Shown: positions 7,011-14,917, numbered from the stretch's first letter. The stretch: 16,325 nucleotides of DNA from Pseudomonadota bacterium (GCA_029549705.1 JAKPIR010000370.1:1-16325); one strand, 5' to 3'. Numbers and translations are program-made. Notes: generated by a model not told the origin, from the sequence alone.

Positions 7011-9383
7011 TTACTTTTTTGTCAACCGTTGCCATGTGGCGACAACCGTATCAGGATTGAGTGATACTGATTGAATGCCTTCCGCCACCAGCCATTCAGC
7101 AAAATCAGGGTGGTCTGATGGCCCCTGACCGCAAATGCCGACATACTTACCTAAGCGGTTACAGGTGCTAATCGCCATTTTCAGCAACACCTTGACGGCA
7201 TCGTTCCGTTCATCAAAGCCATCTGCCAAAATGCCAGAGTCACGGTCCATGCCTAAGGTGAGTTGGGTCAGATCGTTTGAGCCGATTGAGAAGCCGTCAA
7301 AATAATGCAGGAACTGCTCGGCTAATAAGGCATTGGATGGAATTTCGCACATCATGATAAGGCGAAGCCCATTTTGGCCACGCTTTAGGCCATTCGCGGC
7401 CATAATTTCTGTTACCGCTTTGGCTTCGTCAATGGTACGTACGAATGGAAGCATCAACTCGACATTAGTTAAGCCCATTTCATCACGTACCTTTTTCATG
7501 GCCGCGCACTCCATGGCAAAGCACTCTTTAAAATCTTCAGCCATGTAGCGTGCCGCACCGCGGAAGCCAATCATTGGGTTTTCTTCATCTGGTTCGTAAA
7601 TTTCACCGCCGACGAGTTTTTTGTACTCATTCGATTTAAAGTCTGAAGTACGCACAATCACTGGTTTTGGGTAGAACGCAGCAGCAATAGTGGCAACACC
7701 TTCAGCGACTTTGTCAATATAGAACTGTTTTGGTGTTGCATAGCCGCGTGCGCGATTTTGGATAATGGTTTTAATCGCGGTTGGCATCGCTTCAGCGTTT
7801 AAAATCGCTTTCGGGTGAATGCCGACCATATTGTTAATCACGAACTCCAAACGCGCCAACCCTACGCCGTCATTCGGTGTTTTGGCAAAGCCAAAAGCCA
7901 TATCCGGATTGCCCACGTTCATCATGATTTTGCATGGCGCAGGTGGTAATGCCGCTTGCGCTTGGGTGTTGACATCATATTCAATCGCACCGTGGTACAC
8001 AAAGCCTGATTCGCCTTCCGCGCAAGAAACGGTGACAATCTCACCCTCACGCAATACATCAGTAGCGTTGACCGCGCCTACAATGGCGGGAATGCCTAGT
8101 TCACGCGCAATAATCGCAGCATGGCACGTGCGGCCGCCACGGTTGGTGACTAATGCTGAAGCGCGTTTCATCACAGGCTCCCAGTTTGGATCAGTCATGT
8201 CTGCAACCAATACATCGCCTGGTTGTACCAAATGCATTTCAGCAGGGTCAAGCACAATACGCACTGGGCCAACGCCGACTTTTTGCGTGACTGCACGACC
8301 TACTACCAGTGGTTTTTCGCTGTGTTTGTTGAGTTTAAATGTCTCGGTGACGTTGTTGAGCGTTTCTTGCGATTTCACCGTTTCAGGACGAGCTTGTAAA
8401 ATATAGAGTTTGTTATCTACGCCATTTTTACCCCATTCGATATCCATCGGACAGCCGTAGTGCGCTTCAATGGTTGTCGCGTAACGCGCTAATTCCAGCA
8501 CGTCCGCATCCGATAAAGAGTAACGGTCGCTATCGGCCGCGTCTACATCAATGGTATGTGTACTTTTACCGGCACGGGTAGCATCGCTGAATACCATTTT
8601 AATCAGTTTAGAACCCATGGTGCGGCGAACAATAGAAGGTTTGCCTTGAGCCAAGGTTGGTTTATGTACGTAGAATTCATCGGGGTTTACCGCACCTTGC
8701 ACCACAGTTTCACCCAGACCGTAGCTTGAAGTAATAAATACCACATCTTTAAAGCCTGACTCGGTGTCAATGGTAAACATCACGCCTGCACAGCCAATAT
8801 CGGATCGCACCATTTGTTGCACGCCTGCTGAAAGCGCAACATCCGCATGCACAAAGCCTTTGTGTACGCGATATGAAATCGCGCGGTCGTTGTATAACGA
8901 GGCAAATACTTCTTTAATGGCGTGCAAAATATTATCTAAACCATGAATATTTAAAAATGACTCCTGCTGCCCCGCAAATGAAGCATCCGGCAAATCTTCA
9001 GCCGTGGCAGATGAGCGCACTGCAAAAGTTGCACCGTTACCAGATTTTGCTATCAGGATTTCATAGTTTTCAGCAATGGCTTTTTCTAAGGCAGCCGGGA
9101 AGGGCGCATCCATAATCCAAGCACGGATTTGTGTACCACATTTCGCTAGTGCTTGCGTATCATCTGCATTAAGATTGTCTAATAACGCATTGATTTTTTT
9201 ATCTAAACCATTTTGTGCAAGAAACTCTCGATAAGCATCAGCGGTGGTGGCAAAACCTGTTGGCACACGCACACCTTTTGCATTGAGTTGAGAAATCATT
9301 TCACCTAATGAAGCATTTTTACCGCCAACAGAAGGCACGTCGCTATTGCGTAGGTTTTCAAATGGAATGACATGGCTGGACAT
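7011..9383 (-). CDS. ppsA: Phosphoenolpyruvate synthase (pyruvate, water dikinase)
   Basis: A 790-residue cytosolic enzyme converting pyruvate, ATP and water to PEP, AMP and phosphate, the entry to gluconeogenesis from C3 compounds. Domains in order are the ATP-grasp nucleotide-binding domain (about 1-340, opening with FENLRNSDVPSVGGKNASLG), the swivelling phosphohistidine domain with GGRTCHAAIIARELGIPA (catalytic His421, adjacent regulatory Thr419), and the C-terminal PEP/pyruvate barrel. The barrel shows FRGAARYM, the metal-site region MCEIPSNALLAEQF, GSNDLTQLTLGMDRDSG and the GICGQ cysteine motif. Numbering of the active site coincides with E. coli PpsA. AAGGGG lies eight bases before the ATG. 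In methylotrophs that produce pyruvate or acetyl units it feeds carbon back to sugar phosphates. ppsR follows directly downstream. Confidence 0.97.
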   Translation of the reverse strand: MSSHVIPFENLRNSDVPSVGGKNASLGEMISQLNAKGVRVPTGFATTADAYREFLAQNGLDKKINALLDNLNADDTQALAKCGTQIRAWIMDAPFPAALEKAIAENYEILIAKSGNGATFAVRSSATAEDLPDASFAGQQESFLNIHGLDNILHAIKEVFASLYNDRAISYRVHKGFVHADVALSAGVQQMVRSDIGCAGVMFTIDTESGFKDVVFITSSYGLGETVVQGAVNPDEFYVHKPTLAQGKPSIVRRTMGSKLIKMVFSDATRAGKSTHTIDVDAADSDRYSLSDADVLELARYATTIEAHYGCPMDIEWGKNGVDNKLYILQARPETVKSQETLNNVTETFKLNKHSEKPLVVGRAVTQKVGVGPVRIVLDPAEMHLVQPGDVLVADMTDPNWEPVMKRASALVTNRGGRTCHAAIIARELGIPAIVGAVNATDVLREGEIVTVSCAEGESGFVYHGAIEYDVNTQAQAALPPAPCKIMMNVGNPDMAFGFAKTPNDGVGLARLEFVINNMVGIHPKAILNAEAMPTAIKTIIQNRARGYATPKQFYIDKVAEGVATIAAAFYPKPVIVRTSDFKSNEYKKLVGGEIYEPDEENPMIGFRGAARYMAEDFKECFAMECAAMKKVRDEMGLTNVELMLPFVRTIDEAKAVTEIMAANGLKRGQNGLRLIMMCEIPSNALLAEQFLHYFDGFSIGSNDLTQLTLGMDRDSGILADGFDERNDAVKVLLKMAISTCNRLGKYVGICGQGPSDHPDFAEWLVAEGIQSVSLNPDTVVATWQRLTKK

Positions 9384-9411
9384 AACTAACCCCTTAAAAT
9401 TGCGCTTAATG

Positions 9412-9434
9412 AAACTTACATTTAAATCAAGTTT
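9412..9434. promoter_or_regulatory. Dyad-symmetric site upstream of ppsA (candidate operator)
   Basis: AAACTT (9412-9417) and AAGTTT (9429-9434) form perfect outer arms around the palindrome ATTTAAAT (9420-9427), with spacers of two and one bases. The site ends about 30 bases upstream of the ppsA start, where a regulator could block or aid transcription. AT-rich palindromes also arise by chance, and no known regulator's consensus is recognised. Confidence 0.3.
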
Positions 9435-9565
9435 ACTTTGAAAACCAATTTAAAACCTCTATGCAAAACTCAAAAGGGTGGCCCTAGCGGAATTTAAGCA
9501 TCAGTTTTAAAGTTTATTTGAATTATGGTTTAAACTCTTATGGGTCATTATGCCAAATTAGATAG

Positions 9566-9612
9566 GTGAAGTCACGCTCAACTTCACATACTTGAATAGC
9601 CTATTGAGGCTA
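9566..9612 (+). promoter_or_regulatory. Two consecutive small hairpins upstream of the beta-RFAP synthase gene
   Basis: GTGAAGT (9566-9572) pairs with ACTTCAC (9581-9587) around 8 bases. Ten bases later TAGCCT (9597-9602) pairs with AGGCTA (9607-9612) around ATTG. Both stems are perfect and lie 50-100 bp before the start codon, in the shared promoter region of ppsA and mptG. Neither is followed by a T-tract, so they are not terminators. They may be leader structure or operator dyads. Confidence 0.3.
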
Positions 9613-9663
9613 ACAAATTACTGTATTCAGTTATTATTTAAATTTATTGATAGACTTTGATTT

Positions 9664-10647
9664 ATGTCAACAAAGCAGACTCAAATACGCAGTGTTACCG
9701 TACGTGCAAACGCAAGGTTGCATCTTGGTTTTTTTGATTTAAATGGCGAACTTGGTCGCAAGTTTGGTAGCCTTGGCGTGGCGCTTGCCGAGCCTGTTAC
9801 CCAGTTAACCGCAACTAAAGCGTCAGACATTCACGTGGTGGGTGCAGAGTCGCAACGTGCAGAAACAGTCATCAAGCAACTCATACACGCGCGTCAGTTG
9901 CCCTTGTCGTATGGGGCAAGCGTAAATATTCAGCAAGCCATTCCAGCGCATGCAGGGCTCGGTTCCGGCACGCAATTGGCATTGGCGGTGGGGATGGCGT
10001 TTAGCGCGCTTTATGATTTAAATTTGACCCCTGTTGAGATTGCCGGCATAACATCGCGTGGTGCACGTTCGGGCATTGGTATCGGCACTTTTTTACATGG
10101 TGGCGTCATTGTAGACGGCGGGCGAGGGGATAAAACGCTAATCCCCCCCGTGATTGCACATGCGAATTTTCCGACTGAATGGCGTATTATTTTGATACAC
10201 GATGCCTCACACCAAGGTTTGTGTGGCAAGCATGAACAACATGCATTTAACCAATTAAAGCCTGCCATGGTCGAAGTTTCAGAAACACTGTGTCGCCATG
10301 TGTTGATGCAGGCACTCCCAGCGTTGGCGGAAAAAGATTTGCCAAGCTTTGGACAAGCGATTCGCGCCTTACAGGCTGCTACTGGAGACTATTTTGCGCC
10401 AGTGCAAGGTGGCCGATTTGCAAGTGGTAAAGTTTTACAAGTATTGCAGTTTCTTGAAAGCCAAGGAGTGGGTTGCGTTGGGCAAAGTTCATGGGGGCCA
10501 ACTGGCTTTGCAATGGTTGCCAGTGAAAACCAGGCCAAAATTTTACTAGAAAAATTATCAGTGCAGTTTAGCGCTGAAACGTCACTCACTTTTCAGTGTG
10601 TCTGCGGTGAAAATGATGGTGCAAAATTAACTGTTTTAGAGCAGTAA
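9664..10647 (+). CDS. mptG: Beta-ribofuranosylaminobenzene 5'-phosphate synthase (beta-RFAP synthase)
   Basis: This 327-residue GHMP-kinase-superfamily enzyme condenses an aromatic acid (4-hydroxybenzoate in characterised archaeal enzymes) with PRPP, releasing CO2 and pyrophosphate, to form the arylamine-ribose unit of H4MPT. The N-terminus ARLHLGFFDLNGELGRKFGS is the diagnostic beta-RFAP synthase signature. The GHMP phosphate loop PAHAGLGSGTQ lies at 94-104, and RGARSGIGIGTFLHGG at about 132-147. No strong Shine-Dalgarno precedes the ATG, and the exact start could differ slightly. The gene is separated from the mtdB cluster by its own terminator but belongs to the same pathway, since it builds the carrier that MtdB and Mch use. 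Confidence 0.94.
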   Translation: MSTKQTQIRSVTVRANARLHLGFFDLNGELGRKFGSLGVALAEPVTQLTATKASDIHVVGAESQRAETVIKQLIHARQLPLSYGASVNIQQAIPAHAGLGSGTQLALAVGMAFSALYDLNLTPVEIAGITSRGARSGIGIGTFLHGGVIVDGGRGDKTLIPPVIAHANFPTEWRIILIHDASHQGLCGKHEQHAFNQLKPAMVEVSETLCRHVLMQALPALAEKDLPSFGQAIRALQAATGDYFAPVQGGRFASGKVLQVLQFLESQGVGCVGQSSWGPTGFAMVASENQAKILLEKLSVQFSAETSLTFQCVCGENDGAKLTVLEQ

Positions 10648-10690
10648 AAAAATTATTTTTTAAGCGTTTTTCATGTGCAACCTTTTTCGA

Positions 10691-10738
10691 TGCTCTGAAA
10701 GCCTTGTAAATAAAGGCTATCAGAGGCATATTTTTTTC
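10691..10738 (+). terminator. Rho-independent terminator of the beta-RFAP synthase gene (repeat hairpin copy 2)
   Basis: CTCTGA (10693-10698) and AGCCTT (10700-10705) pair with AAGGCT (10713-10718) and TCAGAG (10720-10725), with one A-A mismatch and the 7-base loop GTAAATA. The stem is followed by TATTTTTTT, giving seven consecutive Ts on the plus strand (10731-10737). It begins 44 bp past the stop codon. Core and loop match the hairpin at 1926-1962 while the outer stem differs. Confidence 0.88.
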
Positions 10739-10879
10739 TCGGACGATATTGCGCCTGTTTTGAGTAAAAAATTATAAAGAATTGATGGTCGGTTTATACC
10801 TAAATTTATAGCGATGGTTGATTGTTAAATCGCAGGCAATTCAGTAAGCTACTCACCTAATCTTTGAAAGCCCTTTGAT

Positions 10880-11794
10880 ATGGAAAAAGTCTCGATACTA
10901 CATTTAATAACAGCGGCAAAAAATGCTAGCCCATTTGACGTCAACATGGCATTTGATGCGGGCTTTGACAATATCATGCCTTATACCAATGTGACGTTAA
11001 ATGAAGTCGCTGGTTTGGTGCAGGATGCGATTTTTTCACGAAGCCCATCGGGTATTAAGCGTGAGGGTATATTTATAGGTGGGCGTGATATTGACCTTGC
11101 GATGGACATGTTTGAATCTGCTCAAAAAGCGATGTTTAACCCTTTTGAGGTTTCAGTGTTTGCTGATCCCTCTGGCGCGTTTACCACAGCGGCGGCGATG
11201 GTGGCTAAGGTCGAACTTCATCTAAAGCGACATTTTCAAGCGGACTTGCACGGTCAACATGTTGCAGTTTTTGGGGCAACTGGGCCGGTAGGTGGCTGTG
11301 CGGCTGTGATTGCAGCTAAACAGGGTGCAAAGGTTGAGTTGGTGGCACACAGAACGCTGGCTGATGTGCAACAAATCGCGCAGCACTTAAATCAACGCTA
11401 CGGTATTGCTTTGCATGCAGTGGAAGGTGTGTCAGAGGCAAGTAAGCTAGCCATTTTAGCAAAATCAGATATTGCGTTATGTACGGCTGCTGCCGGTGTT
11501 CGTGTGATTCAAATTTCACAAATTTCAGCTTCTGCTAATTTAAAAATCATTGCCGATGTCAATGCAGTGGCGCCATCGGGCGCTGAAGGCGTGGAGGCGG
11601 GAGCGGATGGCGTGCGCATTGCGGAGACTTCAGTGTTAGGGATTGGTGCACTAGCGATTGGAAACTTAAAATATAAAACGCAGCACCAATTACTTGAATC
11701 CATGCTCATTAGGGCGCAAACTAAAAATAAGCCTAATTATTTGGAGTTTATGGCTGCTTTTAACGTGGCCCGCGCGCTGAGTGCCGAAGTTTAG
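10880..11794 (+). CDS. mtdB: NAD(P)-dependent methylene-tetrahydromethanopterin dehydrogenase
   Basis: A 304-residue cytosolic enzyme oxidising methylene-H4MPT to methenyl-H4MPT with NAD+ or NADP+, the reducing-equivalent-producing step of formaldehyde oxidation after Fae. The N-terminus shows the MtdA/MtdB pattern SPFDVNMAFDAGFD...PYTNV (about 17-38), then FSRSPSGIKREGIFIGGRD and FADPSGAFTTAAAMVA (about 94-109). The Rossmann loop FGATGPVGG lies at 131-139, with Arg158 just after the second strand where it could contact the NADP 2'-phosphate. The C-terminal IADVNAVAPSGAEG block is also typical. Overall length and motifs fit MtdB better than the shorter MtdA. No good ribosome-binding site precedes the ATG. 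Its end overlaps the longest reading of orfY, and mch lies two genes on. Confidence 0.94.
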   Translation: MEKVSILHLITAAKNASPFDVNMAFDAGFDNIMPYTNVTLNEVAGLVQDAIFSRSPSGIKREGIFIGGRDIDLAMDMFESAQKAMFNPFEVSVFADPSGAFTTAAAMVAKVELHLKRHFQADLHGQHVAVFGATGPVGGCAAVIAAKQGAKVELVAHRTLADVQQIAQHLNQRYGIALHAVEGVSEASKLAILAKSDIALCTAAAGVRVIQISQISASANLKIIADVNAVAPSGAEGVEAGADGVRIAETSVLGIGALAIGNLKYKTQHQLLESMLIRAQTKNKPNYLEFMAAFNVARALSAEV

Positions 11795-12944
11795 TGCAAA
11801 TTACTTACGCGCTGGCCCATCCCTAAACTTGATAGTGGCGAGTTTTTCAGCACGCGCCTATGCACAGGCGCTGTTGGACGCTGGCCACCAAGTGGTAACA
11901 CTGGATGCCTTTGCCGATGCAGATACGGCACGTATTGCGAAACAAGCCTACCAATTTCGCATACACAATTTTCAAGTGGATGTAGAAGATTTTAAACACG
12001 TCTTTTTATCACTTGAACTTTCACAATTTGATGGTTTTTTATACGGCAGTTGTTTTGATGCCGTGCCTGAACTGCTGGATTGGGTTGCTTCTAAAATTCA
12101 GGTCATCGGTAATACTGCGGCGGTGATGCGTGCCGCAAAAGGGTTGGACTTTTTTAACCGGCTCGACAAGCTTGCGATATGCCACCCTGCTGTGCAAACA
12201 GCTTTGCCTACCAATCCATCCCGATGGTTGAGCAAACGGCTTGGCGGTACAGGAGGCCTGCATGTGCGAAACGCCACACATCAGGTGCAATCACCATGCA
12301 TGATGCAACCATCTGATTATTATCAAGAAAAAGTGGCTGGTATACCTGTCTCCATGTTATTTGTGGCAAATGGTGTAAATGCACAGAGTGTTGGATACAA
12401 CCTGCAACTATTAGCCTCCCATGAAATCTGGCCTTATCGTTATGGTGGGGCAGTCAGTGCCTATCATTTACCCTCTGTCGCGCAACAAGCTTTTGAGCAT
12501 GCGGCTCAGCAATTAACACAGCAGCTGGGTTTACGTGGTGTCAATAGTTTAGATGCAATTTTAAACGGTGATAAGCTATGGATTTTAGAGCTTAATCCGC
12601 GTTTGAGTGCCACACTTTCGCTGTATCCTAATGCAATCACAGCGCATTTAAAGTCTTGCGCTGGCGAGCTGGTAAATTTGCCGAAAGTGCAGGGTGCTAC
12701 GGCGCACTACATTCTATATGCAGACCAACCCGTTGAAATTGCCGCGGATTTTATTTGGCCAGATAAAGTGTTTGATATACCGCTGCCACTAAGTGGTGAA
12801 GATAGGATAAAAATTGCACAAGATTCACCCATTTGCACGATTGAAGTTAAGGCGGATAATGCTGATTTAGCACTTGCGGCAGTGCAGAAAAGAGCGCTAG
12901 CACTGCAGTTACAATTGGGTATATTCAATGAAAAGATTGCGTAA
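11781..12944 (+). CDS. orfY: ATP-grasp family protein of the H4MPT cluster (OrfY)
   Basis: A protein of up to 387 residues with an ATP-grasp fold. A KRLGGTGG nucleotide-binding turn lies at about 152-159, and the metal-binding signature WILELNPRLSATL at 267-279 supplies Glu270 and Asn272. ATP-grasp enzymes join a carboxylate to an amine or thiol through an acyl phosphate. The position between mtdB and mch is that of orfY in methylotroph H4MPT clusters. The substrate is unknown; glutamate or another amino-acid ligation in C1-carrier biosynthesis (H4MPT or methylofuran) is inferred from context. The start is uncertain: GTG at 11781 overlaps mtdB by 14 bases and lacks a Shine-Dalgarno. Conserved-looking sequence only begins near residue 16 (LNLIVASFSARAYA), so TTG 11829 or GTG 11835 may be used instead. 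Confidence 0.87.
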   Translation: MPKFSANYLRAGPSLNLIVASFSARAYAQALLDAGHQVVTLDAFADADTARIAKQAYQFRIHNFQVDVEDFKHVFLSLELSQFDGFLYGSCFDAVPELLDWVASKIQVIGNTAAVMRAAKGLDFFNRLDKLAICHPAVQTALPTNPSRWLSKRLGGTGGLHVRNATHQVQSPCMMQPSDYYQEKVAGIPVSMLFVANGVNAQSVGYNLQLLASHEIWPYRYGGAVSAYHLPSVAQQAFEHAAQQLTQQLGLRGVNSLDAILNGDKLWILELNPRLSATLSLYPNAITAHLKSCAGELVNLPKVQGATAHYILYADQPVEIAADFIWPDKVFDIPLPLSGEDRIKIAQDSPICTIEVKADNADLALAAVQKRALALQLQLGIFNEKIA

Positions 12945-12968
12945 AAGATACAAGTAAGGACTTAAAGA

Positions 12969-13937
12969 ATGGCACAACACCCCAATATTCAACATGTCAG
13001 CGTGAATGCATTAGCTGCCCCTTTGCTGCAGAAGTTGATTAAAGGTGCCAAAACTTTTGGTATTGAAGTCACACGGTTAGAGAATGGCTGCACCATTATT
13101 GATGCTGGCATTAAGACTGAGGGCAGTATACGCGCAGGCTTGTTGATTGCTGAGATTTGCATGGGCGGCTTGGGCAAAGCAGGCGTTAAAAAGAGTAAAC
13201 AGTTTGAGCATTGTCCGTTACTGGTGGATGTGCATTCGCAAACGCCGGTGCTGGCTTGCTTAGGGAGTCAGTACGCTGGCTGGGCGCTACAGCATGAAAA
13301 GTTTTTTTCGCTGGGAAGCGGTCCTGCACGTGCGCTTGCGCAAAGAGAAGATTTATTTAAGGAATTAAATTATCAGGATATTGCCGAAACGACCGTGCTG
13401 GTGCTAGAAACTGAAAAAATCCCTCCGATTGAAGTGATTAATAAAGTTGCACAAGACACACGTGTTAAGGCCAAAAGTCTGACTTTTATACTGACACCCA
13501 CCAAGAGTTTAGCAGGTACCGTGCAAATTGTCGGTCGCGTGTTGGAGGTGGCATTGCATAAAGCGCATACGATGCATTTTCCGCTTTCGCAAATTATTAG
13601 CGGTGCAGGCACTGCGCCCATTCCTCCCGTGAGTGAAGACTTTTTAACCGCGATGGGCCGCACCAATGATGCCATTCTGTTAGGCGGGTATGTGCAGTTA
13701 CAAGTGAAATGTAACGATGATGAAGCTGAACAATTATCCAAAGATTTGCCAAGCTGTGCTTCAAAAGACTATGGCAGGCCGTTTGCCGAGGTATTCAAAG
13801 CGGTGAATATGGATTTTTACCAAATTGATCCATTATTATTTTCACCGGCAAAAGTCAGCATTAAAAATCTCGCCACAGGTAAAACATTTACCGGTGGTGA
13901 GTTAAATGAGTCGCTCATCAATAAATCATTTTTTTAA
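12969..13937 (+). CDS. mch: Methenyltetrahydromethanopterin cyclohydrolase
   Basis: A 322-residue cytosolic enzyme that reversibly hydrolyses methenyl-H4MPT to formyl-H4MPT, the step following MtdB. Characteristic stretches are CTIIDAGIKTEGSIRAGLL (about 41-59), EICMGGLG (62-69), SLGSGPARALAQREDLF (about 114-130), ILTPTKSLAGTVQIVGRVLE and SGAGTAPIPPVSEDFLTAMG, ending with a block around YGRPFAEVFK. Length is normal for the family. AAGGAC lies nine bases before the ATG, and the gene starts 24 bases after orfY, so co-transcription is likely. Its product is handed to the formyltransferase/hydrolase complex, which is not encoded in this window. Confidence 0.97.
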   Translation: MAQHPNIQHVSVNALAAPLLQKLIKGAKTFGIEVTRLENGCTIIDAGIKTEGSIRAGLLIAEICMGGLGKAGVKKSKQFEHCPLLVDVHSQTPVLACLGSQYAGWALQHEKFFSLGSGPARALAQREDLFKELNYQDIAETTVLVLETEKIPPIEVINKVAQDTRVKAKSLTFILTPTKSLAGTVQIVGRVLEVALHKAHTMHFPLSQIISGAGTAPIPPVSEDFLTAMGRTNDAILLGGYVQLQVKCNDDEAEQLSKDLPSCASKDYGRPFAEVFKAVNMDFYQIDPLLFSPAKVSIKNLATGKTFTGGELNESLINKSFF

Positions 13938-13951
13938 ATAAATTAAAAGGT

Positions 13952-13983
13952 TATAATCCATATTCAATGTTATTTATTGAATA
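13952..13983 (+). promoter_or_regulatory. TATAAT box and start-proximal hairpin upstream of orf5
   Basis: TATAAT occurs at 13952-13957 in the 50-bp mch-orf5 gap, with only T-rich sequence at -35. It is followed by the perfect 8-bp inverted repeat TATTCAAT (13961-13968) / ATTGAATA (13976-13983), ending four bases before the orf5 start codon. No Shine-Dalgarno is present. A transcript from this box would start inside the hairpin's left arm. This may be a weak internal promoter or a translational control element. Confidence 0.35.
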
Positions 13984-13987
13984 ATCA

Positions 13988-14917
13988 ATGGATTCTAATA
14001 CGCATCAAACACCACTTCAGCAAGTTGTCATTTTTACTGATGAGTTGGCAACACAAGGAGGTTGGCATGGCGAACAACTCAAGTTGGCTTTTGCAGCCTG
14101 TGGCGTTTCTTCAACGTTTGCTTCACTCAAAGATTGCCTGCTGGATTTTTCTGAGCTAAAACCAGTTATTCGCATTCCCCAATATGAAGGCGTTCCGCAA
14201 GCCGCATTTGTGCGCGGTATTGCAGGTGGTAGCATGCAGCAAATTACTACCAGACTGAATGTGCTACACCTGTTAAAACGCTTGGGAACGTTTGTATATA
14301 ACGATGCCCACGCCATCGAGCGCACGGTAGATAAAGCCATGACAAGCTTTTTATTGCTGCAAGCTGGTATTCCAACACCGCCAACCTGGGTATGTGAGTC
14401 GCGTCAACACGCGCATCAAATCATACAGCAACACCTAAATCACCATCAGCAGATGGTGATTAAACCTTTATTTGGCTCACAAGGGCAGGGTGTGCGATTG
14501 TTGAATTCATCTATCCCACTGCCTTTGCCGATGGATAGCTTTGTGGATGGCGTGTTTTATCTACAAGCTTTTGTTGAGGCAACGCACGATTATCGTGTTT
14601 TTGTCATGAGTCGCGAGGCAAAGTTAGCCATGCGCCGCACTGGAGATAATTGGTTGCACAATGTGGCGCTAGGTGCAAAATGTGAGCGCATTGTAGACCA
14701 TGATGTGTTGGATATTGCCACGCAGGCCGCCATTGCGCTGGATATGGCCTATTGCGGCGTAGATGTCATCCGTCACAAAACCGGTGAGTTGCAAGTGTTA
14801 GAAATCAATAGTATTCCCGCATGGCGAGGTTTGCAAAGTGTGTGTGATGTCAATGTTGCTGAATTACTCGTTAAAGATGTATTGCATCAATTTAATCGCA
14901 CCACTTTTAGCGCATGA
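13988..14917 (+). CDS. orf5: RimK-like ATP-grasp ligase of the H4MPT cluster (Orf5)
   Basis: A 309-residue cytosolic protein of the RimK/MptN-like ATP-grasp branch, whose members ligate glutamate or related amino acids to a carboxylate using ATP. Visible motifs are VDKAMTSFLL with AGIPTPPTW (about 114-134), VIKPLFGSQGQGV (157-169, ATP-contacting Lys159), DYRVFVM (201-207), AMRRTGDNWLHNVALGA (about 214-230) and the metal-binding LEINSIPAWRGLQ (271-283, Glu272 and Asn274). It follows mch as orf5 does in other methylotroph clusters, and its stop overlaps the orf7 start by ATGA. The reaction is unproven. Relatives in methanogens add glutamate to H4MPT-type or F420-type cofactors, so tailoring of H4MPT or the polyglutamate tail of methylofuran are reasonable candidates. 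No Shine-Dalgarno is seen; a hairpin lies in its place. Confidence 0.9.
   Translation: MDSNTHQTPLQQVVIFTDELATQGGWHGEQLKLAFAACGVSSTFASLKDCLLDFSELKPVIRIPQYEGVPQAAFVRGIAGGSMQQITTRLNVLHLLKRLGTFVYNDAHAIERTVDKAMTSFLLLQAGIPTPPTWVCESRQHAHQIIQQHLNHHQQMVIKPLFGSQGQGVRLLNSSIPLPLPMDSFVDGVFYLQAFVEATHDYRVFVMSREAKLAMRRTGDNWLHNVALGAKCERIVDHDVLDIATQAAIALDMAYCGVDVIRHKTGELQVLEINSIPAWRGLQSVCDVNVAELLVKDVLHQFNRTTFSA

Noticed and set aside
7819..8406. A long open frame (195 codons) on the strand opposite ppsA
   Set aside because: It lies wholly inside the strongly conserved ppsA coding sequence. Its translation is Ser/Thr/Pro-rich without domains, as expected of an antisense shadow.
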